Source: Ardenticatenaceae bacterium
GTDB lineage: Bacteria > Chloroflexota > Anaerolineae > Promineifilales > Promineifilaceae
Reading direction: 5' to 3'
DNA length: 64,000 nt
Assembly (NCBI GenBank): GCA_020634375.1
Contig: JACKBX010000003.1
Coordinates: forward strand, 626,659 to 690,658
A program made the position numbers and the translations under genes. This document shows, piece by piece, positions 34,584 through 48,100 of this stretch; the first letter of the stretch is position 1; the number at the start of each line of letters is the position of its first letter. The notes beneath the pieces are model-generated. The model saw only the letters and a program-made list of their open reading frames with translations. It ran no database searches and was not told the origin of the DNA.

Positions 34584-35993
34584 CTACGCAATGAGCGCGT
34601 GGATTTCGGAAACGGCCGTTCCCGTATCATCTCCCCCCACCACCATACTAATACTACACTCCGATGAGCCTTGAGCAATAGCTATAATATTTGTTTCCTG
34701 CGCACCCAACACCGTAAAAATACGTCCGGCAATGCCGGGCGTACCACGCATTCCTGCACCTACAACCGTCACAATTGAGACATCATGCTGTGCCCAAATG
34801 CGGTCAATATCCTGCCGCTGCAACTCCTTGGCAAACTCCCGTTCCAGTGCCTGAATCACCTGCTCCGTTGATTCATCCGGCGTGGCAAAGCAGATGGATT
34901 GCTCTGACGACGCCTGGCTAATCAGCAACACACTCACATCCTCATGCGCCACCGCGCCAAAAGTGCGGGCGGCAATGCCGGGCACACCCATCATGCCCTT
35001 GCCCTCCACCGTAATCAGGCTCAGGTGTTTGATGGCCGTGACCGCTTTGATACCGCCCTTACCATTGCCATCATCGGGCACAATCACCGTGCCGGAGTGC
35101 GCCGGGTTGAAGGTATTTTTGATGCGCAGGGGGATGTCGTTTTCGATGCACGGCCGTATCGTTTTCGGATGCAGCACCTTCGCCCCATAATACGCCAGTT
35201 CCGACACCTCGCGGTAAGTCAGAACAGGAATAGAGCGGGCATTCTGCACCAAACGCGGATCCGTCGTCATCACGCCATCCACATCCGTCCAAATCCACAC
35301 CTCATCCGCTTGCAGCGCCTGCCCCAAAATAGCTGCACTGTAATCAGAACCACCGCGTCCCAACGTCGTCGTAATCCCCTGCTCCGTCGCCGCAATAAAA
35401 CCTGTGATGATGGGGATTGCCCCCTTATCCAACAACGGCTGTACCCGCACTCGTGTTTTTGACTTCGTGCGCGGCAGCGAGGGCATCGCTGCCTGAAAGT
35501 TATTATCCGTTACAATCAATTCCGTCGCGTCAACAGCTTCGGCGGCAAAACCGATCTGGCGCAAATAAGCAGCCAAAATGCGCACGCTCATCTGCTCGCC
35601 CATGCCGCTGATGGCATCCAACGCACGCGGTGTTAGCTCACCCAACACGCGTACCGCCTGGCACAAATCTTCAAAGCGGCTGATAAATTGCCCATTTTCG
35701 CCCATTATCTGCTGCCGCTCCCCCTCTGGGATCAGCAAGCCATCAATTGCTTCAAAATGCACCTGGCGCAGTTCATCCGCCACGCGCTTATACGTTTCGC
35801 CATCGCCCGCCGCCGCTGAATATGCGCCGCGTAGCAGCAGGTCGGTCACTTTCACTGGCTTCGACCCCATTGCCGAGGCCACCACGACCACGCTGCCCCA
35901 CTCTTTTTGCGCTTGTTGAATGAGAACGGCCGTTTCCCGCATCGCTTGTGCGCTCCCTACAGACGTTCCACCAAATTTCATGACTAATGTCAT
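34584..35993 (-). CDS. lysC: Aspartate kinase
   Basis: A 469-residue aspartokinase, the first step of the lysine, threonine and methionine pathway. The catalytic domain has KFGGTSVGSAQ at the N-terminus, GFIAATEQGITTTLGRGGSDYSAA (substrate and ATP site), DVDGVMTTDPR and VLHPKTIRP. Two C-terminal ACT domains (about 320-395 and 405-465, ITVEGKGMMGVPGIAARTF and VTVVGAGMRGTPGIAGRIF) give feedback control by amino acids. The ATG at 35993 is chosen; a GTG one codon upstream is possible, with AGGAG serving either. It is a single gene with its own terminator. The length is that of the monofunctional class. Confidence 0.94.
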   Translation of the reverse strand: MTLVMKFGGTSVGSAQAMRETAVLIQQAQKEWGSVVVVASAMGSKPVKVTDLLLRGAYSAAAGDGETYKRVADELRQVHFEAIDGLLIPEGERQQIMGENGQFISRFEDLCQAVRVLGELTPRALDAISGMGEQMSVRILAAYLRQIGFAAEAVDATELIVTDNNFQAAMPSLPRTKSKTRVRVQPLLDKGAIPIITGFIAATEQGITTTLGRGGSDYSAAILGQALQADEVWIWTDVDGVMTTDPRLVQNARSIPVLTYREVSELAYYGAKVLHPKTIRPCIENDIPLRIKNTFNPAHSGTVIVPDDGNGKGGIKAVTAIKHLSLITVEGKGMMGVPGIAARTFGAVAHEDVSVLLISQASSEQSICFATPDESTEQVIQALEREFAKELQRQDIDRIWAQHDVSIVTVVGAGMRGTPGIAGRIFTVLGAQETNIIAIAQGSSECSISMVVGGDDTGTAVSEIHALIA

Positions 35994-36010
35994 CACATCT
36001 TCTCCTGTAC

Positions 36011-36050
36011 TCCGTTATCCGTAAACCGTATTCCGAAAACGATTCACGGG
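36011..36050. repeat. Heptamer array (CCGTTAT / CCGTAAA)
   Basis: CCGTTAT, CCGTAAA, CCGTATT and CCGAAAA units lie upstream of the aspartokinase gene. It is a short single-arm array. Confidence 0.7.
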
Positions 36051-36092
36051 TTCGGGGGAGAAGTATAGCGAGCATCCGCTTTCTGCCAAATG

Positions 36093-36131
36093 AAAAAGCG
36101 GGAGAAACCTGCTAAAGAAGTTTCTCCCGCT
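36093..36131 (-). terminator. Rho-independent terminator of the giant exoprotein gene
   Basis: The perfect 12-bp stem AGCGGGAGAAAC / GTTTCTCCCGCT has an 11-nt loop and is followed by TTTTTC on the minus strand. It lies about 30 bp after the stop of the giant gene. Confidence 0.92.
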
Positions 36132-36160
36132 CGTTCCATGCCATCTGTGTCAAACAAAGA

Positions 36161-39100
36161 TTACCTGAGAACAACAGGCAAGTAAATGATCAAACCTCCT
36201 TGCGTTTCAGACAGCACGGTCAATGTTGCTGTTGCCATCACCGTCGTACCGCCGGGCGAAACGGCCGTTGCCACCACCTCATACACACCCGGCCCAGTCA
36301 CCCGCGCCGTCACCGGCACAACCGCCGCGCCGCCCACCGGCACAACCACCTGCGTCCGTTGCGACTTCGCCGCGCCGCCATCCACCGCCAGCGACAACTC
36401 ATACGTCGTCAGCACATTGCCCGTATTCGTAATCACCAGCAAAAACGACGCTTGCAGCGTATCCGTCACCGTGCGGCTGGGAGGCTGCCAGGCCATGCTC
36501 GCCGCCTCCAGTTCATTCATCGTCACGGCCGTTTCCGCCACAGCCACCACCCGCTCATCCGTCTGCGAACGGGCCAGCAGCCCCAGCGACAACGCCCCCG
36601 GCGGCAGCGCCGCCATCTGCGACACAGCCAACTCCACCGTTTGCGACTGTCCCGCATCCAGCGTCACGGCCGTACTGCTCAACTCCACAAAAGCCGCCAG
36701 CCCGCCAAACGGCGTCAGGTCAAACGTATCCGCGCCGCTGCCCGTGTTCGTCACTGTAAACGACCATGTTGCCGCCGCACCGGGGTCAATCTCCGCCGGG
36801 CCGCCGCTAAAAGCCAGCGCCACGCCGCCGCCCAACACCTGCGCCGTGCCCGCCGCCTCCGCCATCACGCCCGGCGCGGATTGGGAAACGGCCGTCACCG
36901 ACACACCGTAATCCCCCACCCCCGCCGCCACATCCGGCCACACCACCAGCAGCAGTTCGGCGCGATTGTACGCGCCCGCCAGCAGCGCCAGTTCATTCAC
37001 CGGGCTGCCATTCGCTTGCAGAACGGCCGTCCACCCTGCGGGAACGGTCACAGCCAGCGCGTAGCTGTCCGCCAGCGTGCCCACATTGCTAATTGCCAGC
37101 GTGTACGTCAGCACGCCGCCGCGACCGCCCGCCGCCGTGTCCGGCAGCAGCGCCATTTGCACGCCAAACTGCCCCACGCCAACGGCCGTACCCGTCGCAC
37201 TATCCGCCGCGCCGCTCGCGCCAACAGCCTCAACCGTAAACGGCTGCGGCCCCGCGCTCATCGGCGTCGCCGCAAAGGCGATGCTGGCCGCACTGCCGCC
37301 GGGCACAATCACACTGGGCGGCAGGTCAACGCTGGCCGTGCCCGTCACCGCCAGCGCATAGGTTTGCACGGCCGTTTCCAGATTCGTCAGCGTCAGCGTG
37401 TACGTGAGGGGTAGACCCGTGCGCCCGCTTTGCAGCGCCGGGCTAACGGCTAGCGCCAGCCCATCGGCCACCACCAATTCCGCCGATGCCGCATCCTGCA
37501 CATTGTCCACCACCACATCTACGATGATGGGCAGGGTTTCTGCGGCCGCATCTGCGGGGATGACGGCCGTCACCGGCACAGCCACGCTGCCGCCCGCCGC
37601 CACTTCTACCGTGGCAGGCAAGGTCAGCCAATTTGCCGCCGGGCCGCCTACCGTCAGCGTGTACACGGCCGTCGCCGCGCCCGAATTACTCAGCGTCAGG
37701 GTGTAAACGGCCGTCGCTCCCGCAAAGGCCGTCGCGCTCGGCGGCGTGATCGCCACAATGTGCGGCGCACTCACATACAGCGGCGGCAAGGTGATGGCGT
37801 TGCTTCCGCTGGGCAAGGTGTAGGAAACGGCCGTGCCCTGTGCCACCAACCGCGTCTCACCCGGCTGCATATCCGCCAATTCACTGACAAAAGTGTGCGT
37901 CATCACCGGCTGCGCCCAGGTCTGGGCATAATCCCAGCGGTAATCGGGGTCGGCGCTGGCATCCGGCGGCGTAGAGAATGTATCCGTCAACACCGTCACG
38001 CCACTAATGCCCACCGTATGCGTCAGCGTCACATCGTAAACAGGCAGCGCTGTCGCCTGCGGCCACTGCGTGCGGTAGGTGTTATGCACCTCCCAACTAT
38101 TCGCTTCGTTGGCAGGGATGGTCAGGTCGTCGTTGACATTGCTGATGTGGTAACTGTGCTGGTTCCACAACGGCCGTGCCTCACCCCACACGCCATCTTG
38201 CCCAAAGAGCACCACGCCGCGAATGGTGGGCACAATCACCTCCGCGTAACCGTCCTCGTCCACATCCACAAACAGCGGGTAATCCGTGCCCGTCGCCGAA
38301 TTTGCCAGCGGTTCATTGAAGAGAACGTCGCCGTCCGCGCCGTTGTAGATGGTAAAGCCCTGTTCCTGCCCGTTCCAGGCCACCTCATACGCGCCGTCGC
38401 CGTTCAGGTCAAGCACGGAGGCATTGTTGGCAGAACTGCTGTCTTCGGCGATGGCCTCCCACAGCACCGAGCCGTCCGGGTTGAGGGCATAGATCATGCC
38501 AAAACGGCCGCTCTCAAACTCGTAGCGCATCCCCGTGAGGATGTTCACCGCGCCATCGCCGTCCAAATCGGCCACGGAAACGCCGCCGGGATTGCCGGGG
38601 TCGAGTGGAGTTGTCCACAGCAGCGAACCGTCCTCACCATTCAGCACGGTCAACGCGCCGTAATGCGAGACGATCACTTCGGGAGCGCCATCGCCGTCAA
38701 TGTCGGCGACGGCCGGGGCGCCGAATGTGCCTGCCATTGAGGATGTGAGTACGACCGTCCACACCAACTGCGGTGCGCCCTGATTAAAGTCGTAAACCCA
38801 CACATCATCATCCCAACCGGTGAGGATCAGGTCGAGCAGGCCGTCGCCGGTGAGATCGGCCAGCACGGGGGGATTGGCATGGGGCGGCGCTGTCGTACTC
38901 CACAGTAACGTCCCGTCATGCTCGCGTACCTCCACCGTATCGCCCACATTCGCCACAATTTCCGGTTCGGGGTCCAAATCCAGATTGCCGATGGCCGGAG
39001 CCGAGAGCGTCTCGAAAATGGACACGGTGTTCGTCATCCAATAAGTGCTGCCGTCGGCGTGGAAGGCCCACAATTCGCTGCCGGCAGCGACAACAACTTC

Positions 39101-42100
39101 CGCGCCCGGCTGCCCATCCAGTTCGGCAATAGCCGGAGAGCCAACCCAGGTGCGGTAAGCACCGCCGCCAAAGTCGTGGCTCCAAAGGATGGGATCGCCG
39201 TCGCCAGTATCCTCGCCATTGCCGCGAAAGACGAACAGCGTGCCAAAGTTGGTCGAGTCGTCGGCGGTGAGGATGATTTCGGTACGGCCGTCGCCATCCA
39301 AATCACCCGCCGTCATCCCTGCGGCAATGCCCACCGTGCCAAAGAAAGGCAGGCCATTTCCGGCGGGGGTGTTGTCCCACCACTCGGCCGTCGGCTGATA
39401 GGGCACTGCCTCTGCCGGATTGGACTGGAAGGCATCCACGCGCATGGTCGTGCCATTGTTGATGCGGGCGACGTGCGGCCCCGGCTCCAAACCGGTGTAA
39501 TGGTAGGCCAGCGTTTGCTCGGTGTAGGGGTATTGGAAGTCGGCCGTATCCACATACACGCCGTCAATAAACACCTCGATTGTGCTGAGGTTGTTACGGG
39601 TGACGCCGAACAGGGTGAAGGAATCGCCCACAAAGGGGAACCAGACATTGGAATCGGCATAGTAGAGGCCGGGGATAACGATGTCGCCGCCGATGGCGTT
39701 GGGGTGGGCCGCGTCATCGAGGTTGGCGGTGTAATGGAGACGGCCGTCATCCACCGCCCGGCTGGCATTGACCAACTCGTCAGACATCGGCTGGCCGTCC
39801 CACACGTCGAAGTAGTCGAAGTAGACCGTGCCTGCGGCCACGCTGACGGAGATGGTATGCGTGCCCGTAATCAAGTCGCCGAACTGGTAGGAGCGCACGT
39901 CTTCCCCGGCAGCATTTTGCAAGTCAATCACGCCCTGGCTGGCGCCATCAACGAAGATTTCGGCCTGAGATGTGACATTGCGCACACGGAAGCCGACGGC
40001 GGCCCAACGGCCGTCAAAGGTCAGGCTCACCGTATCCCCCGCCGCGCCAGAGTACACATGCCAGCCGCTGCTAACAATGGGCGTCGTTTTGTTGGCGTAC
40101 CACGTTTGCGGCCGGATGCGCCAGTCATACACGCCGTTGTACAGCAGCGCCGGGTCGTCCTCTTCGTAGCGCACAATGCCGGTGGTGGCGGGCGGCATTT
40201 GGAACGGCGCGATGCCGGGCACGATGAAGGCGTCCACCGCGAGATAGCCGCGCGTGTGGCGCACGGTCATCAGGTGCGGGCCAACGCCCAGGCCATCAAA
40301 GGAGAAGGGACGGGTGATTGGGGTACTGCTGTACAAGTTAAACTGCCCCCTATTCACGCCATCAATACTGATTTCTACGTGGTCGCTGCGGTCGTTTGCC
40401 AACCCCAAGAAGGTCACACTGTCGCCGCTGAAGGGGAACCAGGCCACGCTCTCGTGCTGGAAGCCATCGCGCCGGTACGTGCCGCCGCTGGCCGCCGCAT
40501 CTGCAAACTCATCCCACGAATCAAAGTCGTCGCCGAGGTAGACCTGCGGGTTGTTTTCTTCGTAAGTGGCGGCGGGCAAATCGCTGCCGTCCCAGGTGTC
40601 GAAGTAGTCGAATTTGACCTGCGTGCCAGTGGCGTTGGGGTGGCTGGTTCCCAGCACGGTGACGGAGATGGTGTGATTGGTATCGCTGAGGCCATCGAAG
40701 ATGAAGGTAGCCACATCGGTATCCCGCGAGTAGAGGTCTATCACGCCCTGGCTGGCGCCATCAATGAAGAGTTCGGCCTGCCCGCCGCGATAATCGCTGA
40801 CGAATCCGGCCGTGACCCATGTGCCGTCGAAGTTGAAGCTGATGCTGTCTCCGGCGGCGCTGGAAAGAATGTATTGGCCCCGGCTGGCCGCCGGTACATT
40901 GTCGGTGCGGTCCCAACTGTAGGCGGTGATGGGATAGGGCAGGCCGTTGTAGAGTACGGCCGTATCATCCTCCTCCACCCGCGTGAAAACAGTGGGCGTG
41001 GGGGGCGGGGTTGGCGCAGAGATAGCCGGAACGATGAGAGCATCCAGCGTGGCCTCTTCGCGGTAATCGCGCAATTTGAAGATGTGCAGCCCCGGCCCCA
41101 GGCCATCAAAAGAGTAGGTGATGGTCGGCGCTGCGCCGGTGTAGATGTCGAAATGGCCCTGGAACACCTCGTCAATATAGATGCTGACCTCGTCGCTGCG
41201 GAAGTAGTCGAGCGCCTGATAGGTCACGCTGTCGCCCATGAAGGGGAACCAGGCTGTGGGACGGCCGTGCAAAGCCGATTCGCTGTACGCGCCGCCGCTG
41301 GCGTCGGCATTGGCGGTGTCATCCCAACCACCGCTGCGGAAAATACGGCCGTCTACCTCTTCAAATGTGCCGTCGGGCAGGCTGCTGCCATCCCATACAT
41401 CCACGTAATCCAGGTAGACATAATTGCCATTCGATAACTGGTTGGCCGTCCCAAGTACCGTCATGGAAAAGGTGTGCGTGCCAGTAATCAACCCGGCGAA
41501 GGTGACGCTGGTCACGTCGTCTTCGTTGCTGTACAGGTCAACCACGCCCTGGCTGCTGCCATCGAGGAAGAGTTCCGCCTGCCCGCTGTTGTACGTGGTC
41601 AGGAAACCCACGCTGGCCCGCACACCGTTGAAGGTGAGGACGGCCGTATCCCCCGCCGTATACGAATACATGGACTGGCCGTCGCTGGTCGAAGAAGAAA
41701 GCGTGGAGCGCGTCCAACTGCGGGCGGTGACGGTGTACGGCAGGCCGTTGTAAAGGAAGGCGGCATCGTCCTCCTCGTGGCGGGCGTAGCTGCCGGGCAC
41801 GGGCGGCGTGTAGAAGGGCGCTGTGCCGGGCGTGATGAAGGCATCTATGGTTGTAAAACCATGATAGCTGCTGACTTGCATGATATGCGGGCCAGCGCCT
41901 AAGCCATCAAAAGAAAAGGTGCGGGTGATGGAGACCAGCGGATTGTACAGGTCAACGGTGGCCTGATAAACGCCGTCAATGAACAGGTAGGTTTTGCCGC
42001 CGTCGGCGTTTGCCAATGCCTGGTAGCTGACGGAATCGCCGGTGAAGGGGAACCACACGGCCGCATTGCTGCTGCGAATGTAGCTGCCGCCGCTGGCGTT

Positions 42101-45100
42101 GGCATCGTTGATGGGGCTGCTCCAGCCGCTGCTGCGGAAGATGCGCGTGTCGCTCTGCTCAAACGTGCCATCGGCATAGCTGCCGCCGTTGTACACATCC
42201 ACATAATCAAGATTGACATAATCGCTAAAGGAAAGTGGGTTGGCCGCGTCTTGCGCGACGATGCTGACGGTATGGCTGCCCGCGCTCAAGCCATCGTAAA
42301 CGAAGCTGACGGGGGTGACGTCGCGGCGGTAGAGGTCTACCATGCCCTGGCTGAGGCCATCAATGAGGATGTCGGCGTAGCCGCTGCTGTTGTCGGCGAT
42401 GAAGCCGAGGTTGATCCAGGTTCCGCTGACGGTGAAGACGGCCGTTTCCCCCAATGTATCCGCCCGCCAATAACTGCCGTTACTGGCCTGGCTGTTCCCC
42501 ACATTCACCCACGTCCCCGTCGTCGCCGCCTCATCCTGTTCGTAGTGCAGGATGAGTGTGCCGGTGATGGTTTGGGGAGATTGGAGATTGGAGATTGGAG
42601 ATTGGTCGCTGGGGGTTGGTAGCTGGTTGTTGGTGGCTGGTAGTTGGTTGTTGGTGATGGGTTGTTCGACATCGGCCTCTGCCAACTGTCCACTGTCCAC
42701 TGCCAACTGATCACTGATGACTGCCAACTGATCACTGATTACTCTCAACCCCGTCGGCGGCCACAGGAACGCCGCCGGCGGCTGCACGGCCGTATCCGCC
42801 AAAATCTCGCTGGTGATGACGGTGGTCACGGTGACGGTTCCGGGGGCGACGACGACGGGCTGCACGGCGTGGGACGCGCCCAACGCCTGCCCCACGCTGA
42901 GGTAGCCGTAGCCCGCGCCATTGGGGATGAGCGCGTCGGACTCATCCAGCAGGTTGACGGTGAGCGTATACACGCCCGCCGCCCAGCCGGAGGTATCCAC
43001 GCTGGTCAACTCATACGTGCGCGGACTGCCCACCAGCACGGTGAGGGGAATGTCGGCGCTGAAAGCGGTGTCGCCGTTGGCGGCCAGCACGGCCGTGCGT
43101 GCATTCACATCCTGCGCCACATTAGCGATATTGGCAATCTCCACGCTGAGGGTAGTGGAGCTGACGCCCGTTTCCACAAAGGCAGGGTCGGCGCTGACCT
43201 GCGTCACCTGCACGAATTTGTCTACGACGTTGAGGCGGGCAACGGCCGTATCGCGCACATCAATCTGCACATCCGGGGCCACAGCCACGATGTCGGCCGT
43301 CAGGTCAACCGCGCCCAGCGCCGCCGGGGTGGTGTTGACGGGCAAATTGACCGTCGCCCCCGGCGCGATGGCTTCGTTGAAAAGTTGGTCGCCATCGGGC
43401 AAGCCGGTGACGGTGATGGCGTAAGTCGTCGTCAACGTGCCCAAATTGGTCACGTCGAGGGCGAAGTTAGCCGTGTCGCCGAGGAGGACGGCGGCATTGT
43501 AGGGGGTGAAACGGCCGTCCACGCGATGCTGGCCGATTTCGCAGAGGTCTGTGCCCACGCTGGTAACGGCCGTACTCAAGCCATCCAACGCCGCTAATAA
43601 TTCGGCGCTGGTCGTGGCGGCGGCAATTTCGTCGCGGGCGGCGGCGATGGGGCCGCTGTCGCCGGTGAAACCCGCCGCCGCAGCAGAGGCCAGATAGCTG
43701 TCAATTGCGCCGAGCAAATTGAGGCGCGGCTGCGCCAGGCAGACGCCATCGGCGCAGCTTGTTTCCACAGCCATAAACGCATTCACCAAAAGGGTGGTGG
43801 CCGACTGCGCCGGTTCCGGTTGGCAGGCGGCCGTTTCCAGCATGGGCAATGCCAGCGGCGAGGCAAACTGCACCGCCGCCAGCGCCATCGGCGCAAATTC
43901 GCCCGCTGCGCTGCGGGCTTCTACAAAGTAGACCGAACCGGGCAGCGCGTCAGCGGTGTCCACGACCATCTCATCGCTGAAAATGGCGTCGGGGGATAAC
44001 ATGCCGGTGTCCAAGTTTTCAGATGAAAGGAGGACGGTGGGGGAGAGGACGGCCGTACTGAAATGCTCGCCGCGCACGGTGACGGTGACGGGGAAAGAGG
44101 CGGCGCTGTTGCCCACATTTTGCAGAGCCAGCGTCACCGTTACCGGGCTGCCGGGCAAAACGGTTTGCGCCAGCGGATCAACGGTGAGATAGGGGAAGGG
44201 CAGCGCGGGCATGGTGAAGGCGTCGCTGTCGCTGTCCGACACGCTGCCGTCTGTGGCCGTGACGGTGAAGGGGTAGTTTGTGCCCGGCGCGGGCAGCGGC
44301 GCGGCGGGGGGCACAACGTAGAGGCCAAGCGTTTGCTGCGCCCCGGCGTCGAGGGTGACGCTGGTTTGCGTGCTGCCCGCAGGGCCGCCGCTGCCCGCGC
44401 TCCACACCGCCCAGCCTGCGGGCAGGCCGCTCACGCTGATGTCAAATGTGGCGGCGGCGGTGGCGTCGTTGCGCACGGTGACGTTGAAGGCTGCGCCGGG
44501 GACTTCGGCACGGCCGTCTGCGGCGTGGTTCAGCGTCAAGGGGAACTCGTAATCGGAACCCTGCACAATGCCCATCGGCACGGCGATGAGCGGGTCGGCG
44601 GCGACGGTCACGTCTACGCCCTGGTTGGCAGCCAGGTCTAAGGTGACGATGGCCGAGGCGAAGAGCGCCGGGTACTGCGCCGACTGCGCCGTGAGCAGCA
44701 CGCTGGCGCTGCCGGTGGCGGCTTTGGCGGTGGGCGTGACGACGGCCGTCTCGCCCGCCATCCCCGCCGCCCAGCCAGCGGGCACGGTGAGGGTAAGGGT
44801 GTAGGCGTCGCTGTAGTTGGCGAGCAGGGCCGGGGTGATGGCGATGGCTTCGTTGACAGTGGCGCTGGTTGTGGCGGGTACGGCCGTCAACGCAAAGAAA
44901 TCGGCGGCGCTGCTGAGGGCGATCTGGTCGAGGTCGCCGTTGTCGCTGAGGGTGAGGTCGCCGCTGACGTTGGCGAGAGCCAGGGATTGGATGTTGGAGA
45001 CGGCCGTGCCGCCCACCGTCACCGTGCCGCCATCAATGCCGCTGACCATCACCTGCCCTTGTTGCAGGGTGAGGGTTTGCGCGGCGGCGAAGTTGGGTGC

Positions 45101-48100
45101 GGGGGCTGCGCCCATGCCCGCCAGGGTCACATCGCCGCTAAAGGCGGCGTCGAATGCGCCGCTGTAAAGGTCGCTGTCGTTGAGTACGGCGTAATCGCTA
45201 ACGAACGCGGCTTGCGGCGCGTTGGTGGTGGCAGTGTAACTGCCCACCGGGACGATGGCGAGGCCGTTGGCAGCAGGGGCGTAGCTGCTGGCTGCGCCGT
45301 TGGCGATGAGGCTCCATTGTTGGGATGAGCCGCTGAATTGGGCACGGCCGTTCTCGGCAGCCAGGCTGCCACTGCCCAAATTTGTGCCGTTTTGCGAGAG
45401 GGTGGCGGAAACGGCCGTCAACTGCTCAAATGGCGCGGCCTGGGTGTGGCCACTGCTCCAGTCGGCGGAGAGGGAGGGGGAGCTGCTGTAGTGGTGAACG
45501 GCCGTGACGTTGAGGGTAACGGGGCCGGAGAGGGTGGGAACGGCCGTTAACGTGGTCGTGTTCACGGTGGCAGGGTCAGGCAGCGACAAATCACTCACCC
45601 AAAAATCGGGCAAAGAGGGATCGAGCGCACCACCGGCCAATCCAGCCACCAGCGCGGCAACGACAAAGCCATACCCGGCTACTGCACCGCCCTGACATGC
45701 CGGCGGATTGGGCGATACGCCACAAGCGCCAAGCGCTGGAGGAAGTGCCGCCTTAGCGGCAATAATCAGGCCGAGCAGCGTTGCTTTACCACCGGCCGCG
45801 TTACCGGCTACTGCGCCAGGAAGTTCACCGGGAGACAGAGGTGGTATTCCCAAAGAAGCAACAAAGACTTCGGCAAAGAATGAAAAAATGTAGGCCAAAA
45901 ATCCGCCAACAAAGGCCAAACCACTGCCCTCAACCAGGGCTACCATGATGATTTCTTTGTTTATAATCGCGTAAAAGAGACCCTCGGCGGCGGCGTAACC
46001 ATCGGCGTTTATGTAGCTGGCGTTGCCATCCGGGGCGACAACCATGAAGCCGATGTCTTCGCCATAAGGCATGGAAACCATCTGCTCTGGCACAGCGATG
46101 AGTGCGCCGGTGGCGGCATAATCGGCGATGCGTGCTTTGGTATCGTCGGGAATGGCAAGGCCATCTAATTCGGCCAGGTTTTCGGCGAGGATGAAGTGGG
46201 TGGGAATGCCTTGTTCATCAGCAACGAGTAGGGTGCGTACGGCCGAATGCACTTCGCCGGGCAAAAAGAGGTCGAGCAGTTCGTATTCCATGCTCTTTTC
46301 GGCGGTGGTGCGCAGAAAGTTGGCGCTTTGCACCGCTTCCAAATTTTGGCCGGGATAGGGAATGGCTTTTTCGGCGATGTTCAGCAGTTCAAAGGAAGTT
46401 TGCAGGCTGCCTTCGTCCGTTGTGACCTGGCTGCTGAGGATGAGCTTGGGATGGTCGGGGTAGGATTTGACGAGCATGGTTTCGGCGTTGATGGAACGGC
46501 CGTCCCAAGTAGAGGCATATTGGAACATGGCGCTCATCAAATCAAGCTGGGCGAACTGTGCCCCGTATAACGCGGGCAACTGTTCATCTACAAAGGCGGT
46601 AATCACGTCCAAGTCGTTCGCTTCATCAGTGAGGTCTTGGTAAGCGTTGTAAGCGGCAACAAGCGCGGGCGCTTGCTGGTAGATGGCGTTCAAAGCGTGT
46701 TCAGCCTGGGCTGCGGGATAGGCGCTGTTGGGAATGGGCTGCACCTGGATGATGTCGCTGGTGGTGAGCAGGGGCGATTCGTCACGCGGGGGCAGTTGGG
46801 CACTGCCACCCATACGCAGGTCTGGCCCGATGAGGTCTTTGATGGTGCGGCGGTAAGTGTCGGTACGGCCGTCCGGGGCCGTCGAGGTCACTTCCAACCA
46901 AAGGCCGGTGGTGAAATGGGTGGCAAGGGGGAAGTTGGTGAGCAAATCTTGAATCGGCGTGCCGAAAATGGTTTCGGCGCTGTCGCCGTAGGCCAGGTAG
47001 GGGGTGTAGGTGTGCTGGGCGTTGGTGATCACCCCGCCCTGTACATCGGATTCAACGGCGAAGGCGATGTTGACGGGCAGTCCGGCGGTTTGCGCGGTGG
47101 GAATGACGGCCGTCAACACCGTAGACTGCTGCAAATTGAGGCCGCCCAGCGGGAACGAGTAGTAATGCTCGGCGTCGAGGGTGAAGGAGAGCTTGTGGCG
47201 GATGGCGTCGGGCAGTTCGGCGATCTGGTCTGTGCCATCGCTGGCGGGCGTGGCGAAGATGTCGCCGGGCGCGGCGGCGGCGATGGTCGGATCGAGGTCG
47301 AGCCAGCCGCTGCCGGGCAGGTAAGCCTGCACCCACCAGTGGTCTTGGGCCAGGGCCAGCAGGTCGGGGTCGTTGAGGGGGTCGCCAACGGCCGTGCCCT
47401 CAGGAATAGCGCCGCGAATGGCCTGCGGCACATCAAACATGCTGGCGATGAGGTCTTGGGCATCAGCCTGGGGCAAGTCGCCGTGACGATAGCGGGCGGG
47501 GTAGCCCGCGCCGCGCAGCATGGCAATGAGTAAGCTGGATTGGTCGGCGCTGTTGCCCGCTTCGCTCCACAGTGTGCCGCGTGTGCCGCGCAGTGAGCCG
47601 CCGTAGGCTTCGTAGCCCAGCCCTTGCACGAAGTCAAAAAGGGCCAGGGGGTCGTCGTCGAGTTGGGCGAGCTGCATGAGCATGGCTTCGTCGCTGCGGG
47701 CAGCGTCGGGGGTGGCGATGAGCCAGTTGGCGAATCCGTCGGGGGCGAGGCGTATGGGTGGGGAAACGGCCGTTGCCATCCGCCCCTGAAGGGTGGCATA
47801 GGCGGTGACGCCGCTGTCCAATTCGACAAAATCGGCGGCGCTGGCGGGGGTGGAGAGGGTGACGGTGAAGGAGGCGCTGGCGCTGGGGGCGATGTCGCCC
47901 AGTTGGAAAAGGTGCTGGCTGCCATCGCTGTCCGGCCAAATTGAGGCGTCGAGGAAGGCCGCGCCGTTGCTGAAAGCGGCGCTGACGACGACGCCGCGCA
48001 GGGTGTTGGGGTCGTCGAGGGGGTCGTAGCTGGAGAGGGCGGCGATGGTGTCGGTGACGGTTAGCCCTTCGGCGAGGTCGGGGAAGTGGCTGGCGCTGAG

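Noticed and set aside
36200..37414. Arg/His-rich 404-residue frame antisense to the giant gene end
   Set aside because: The composition is that of a shadow frame of Ala/Val/Thr-rich coding DNA.
38918..41437. 839-residue frame antisense to the giant gene
   Set aside because: It mirrors the high-GC codon pattern of the real gene, shows no domain, and has no start signal. The minus-strand frame has clear FG-GAP and module repeats.
46637..47533. 298-residue plus-strand frame within the giant gene
   Set aside because: Shadow frame opposite the transglutaminase-like region, with no recognisable domain.
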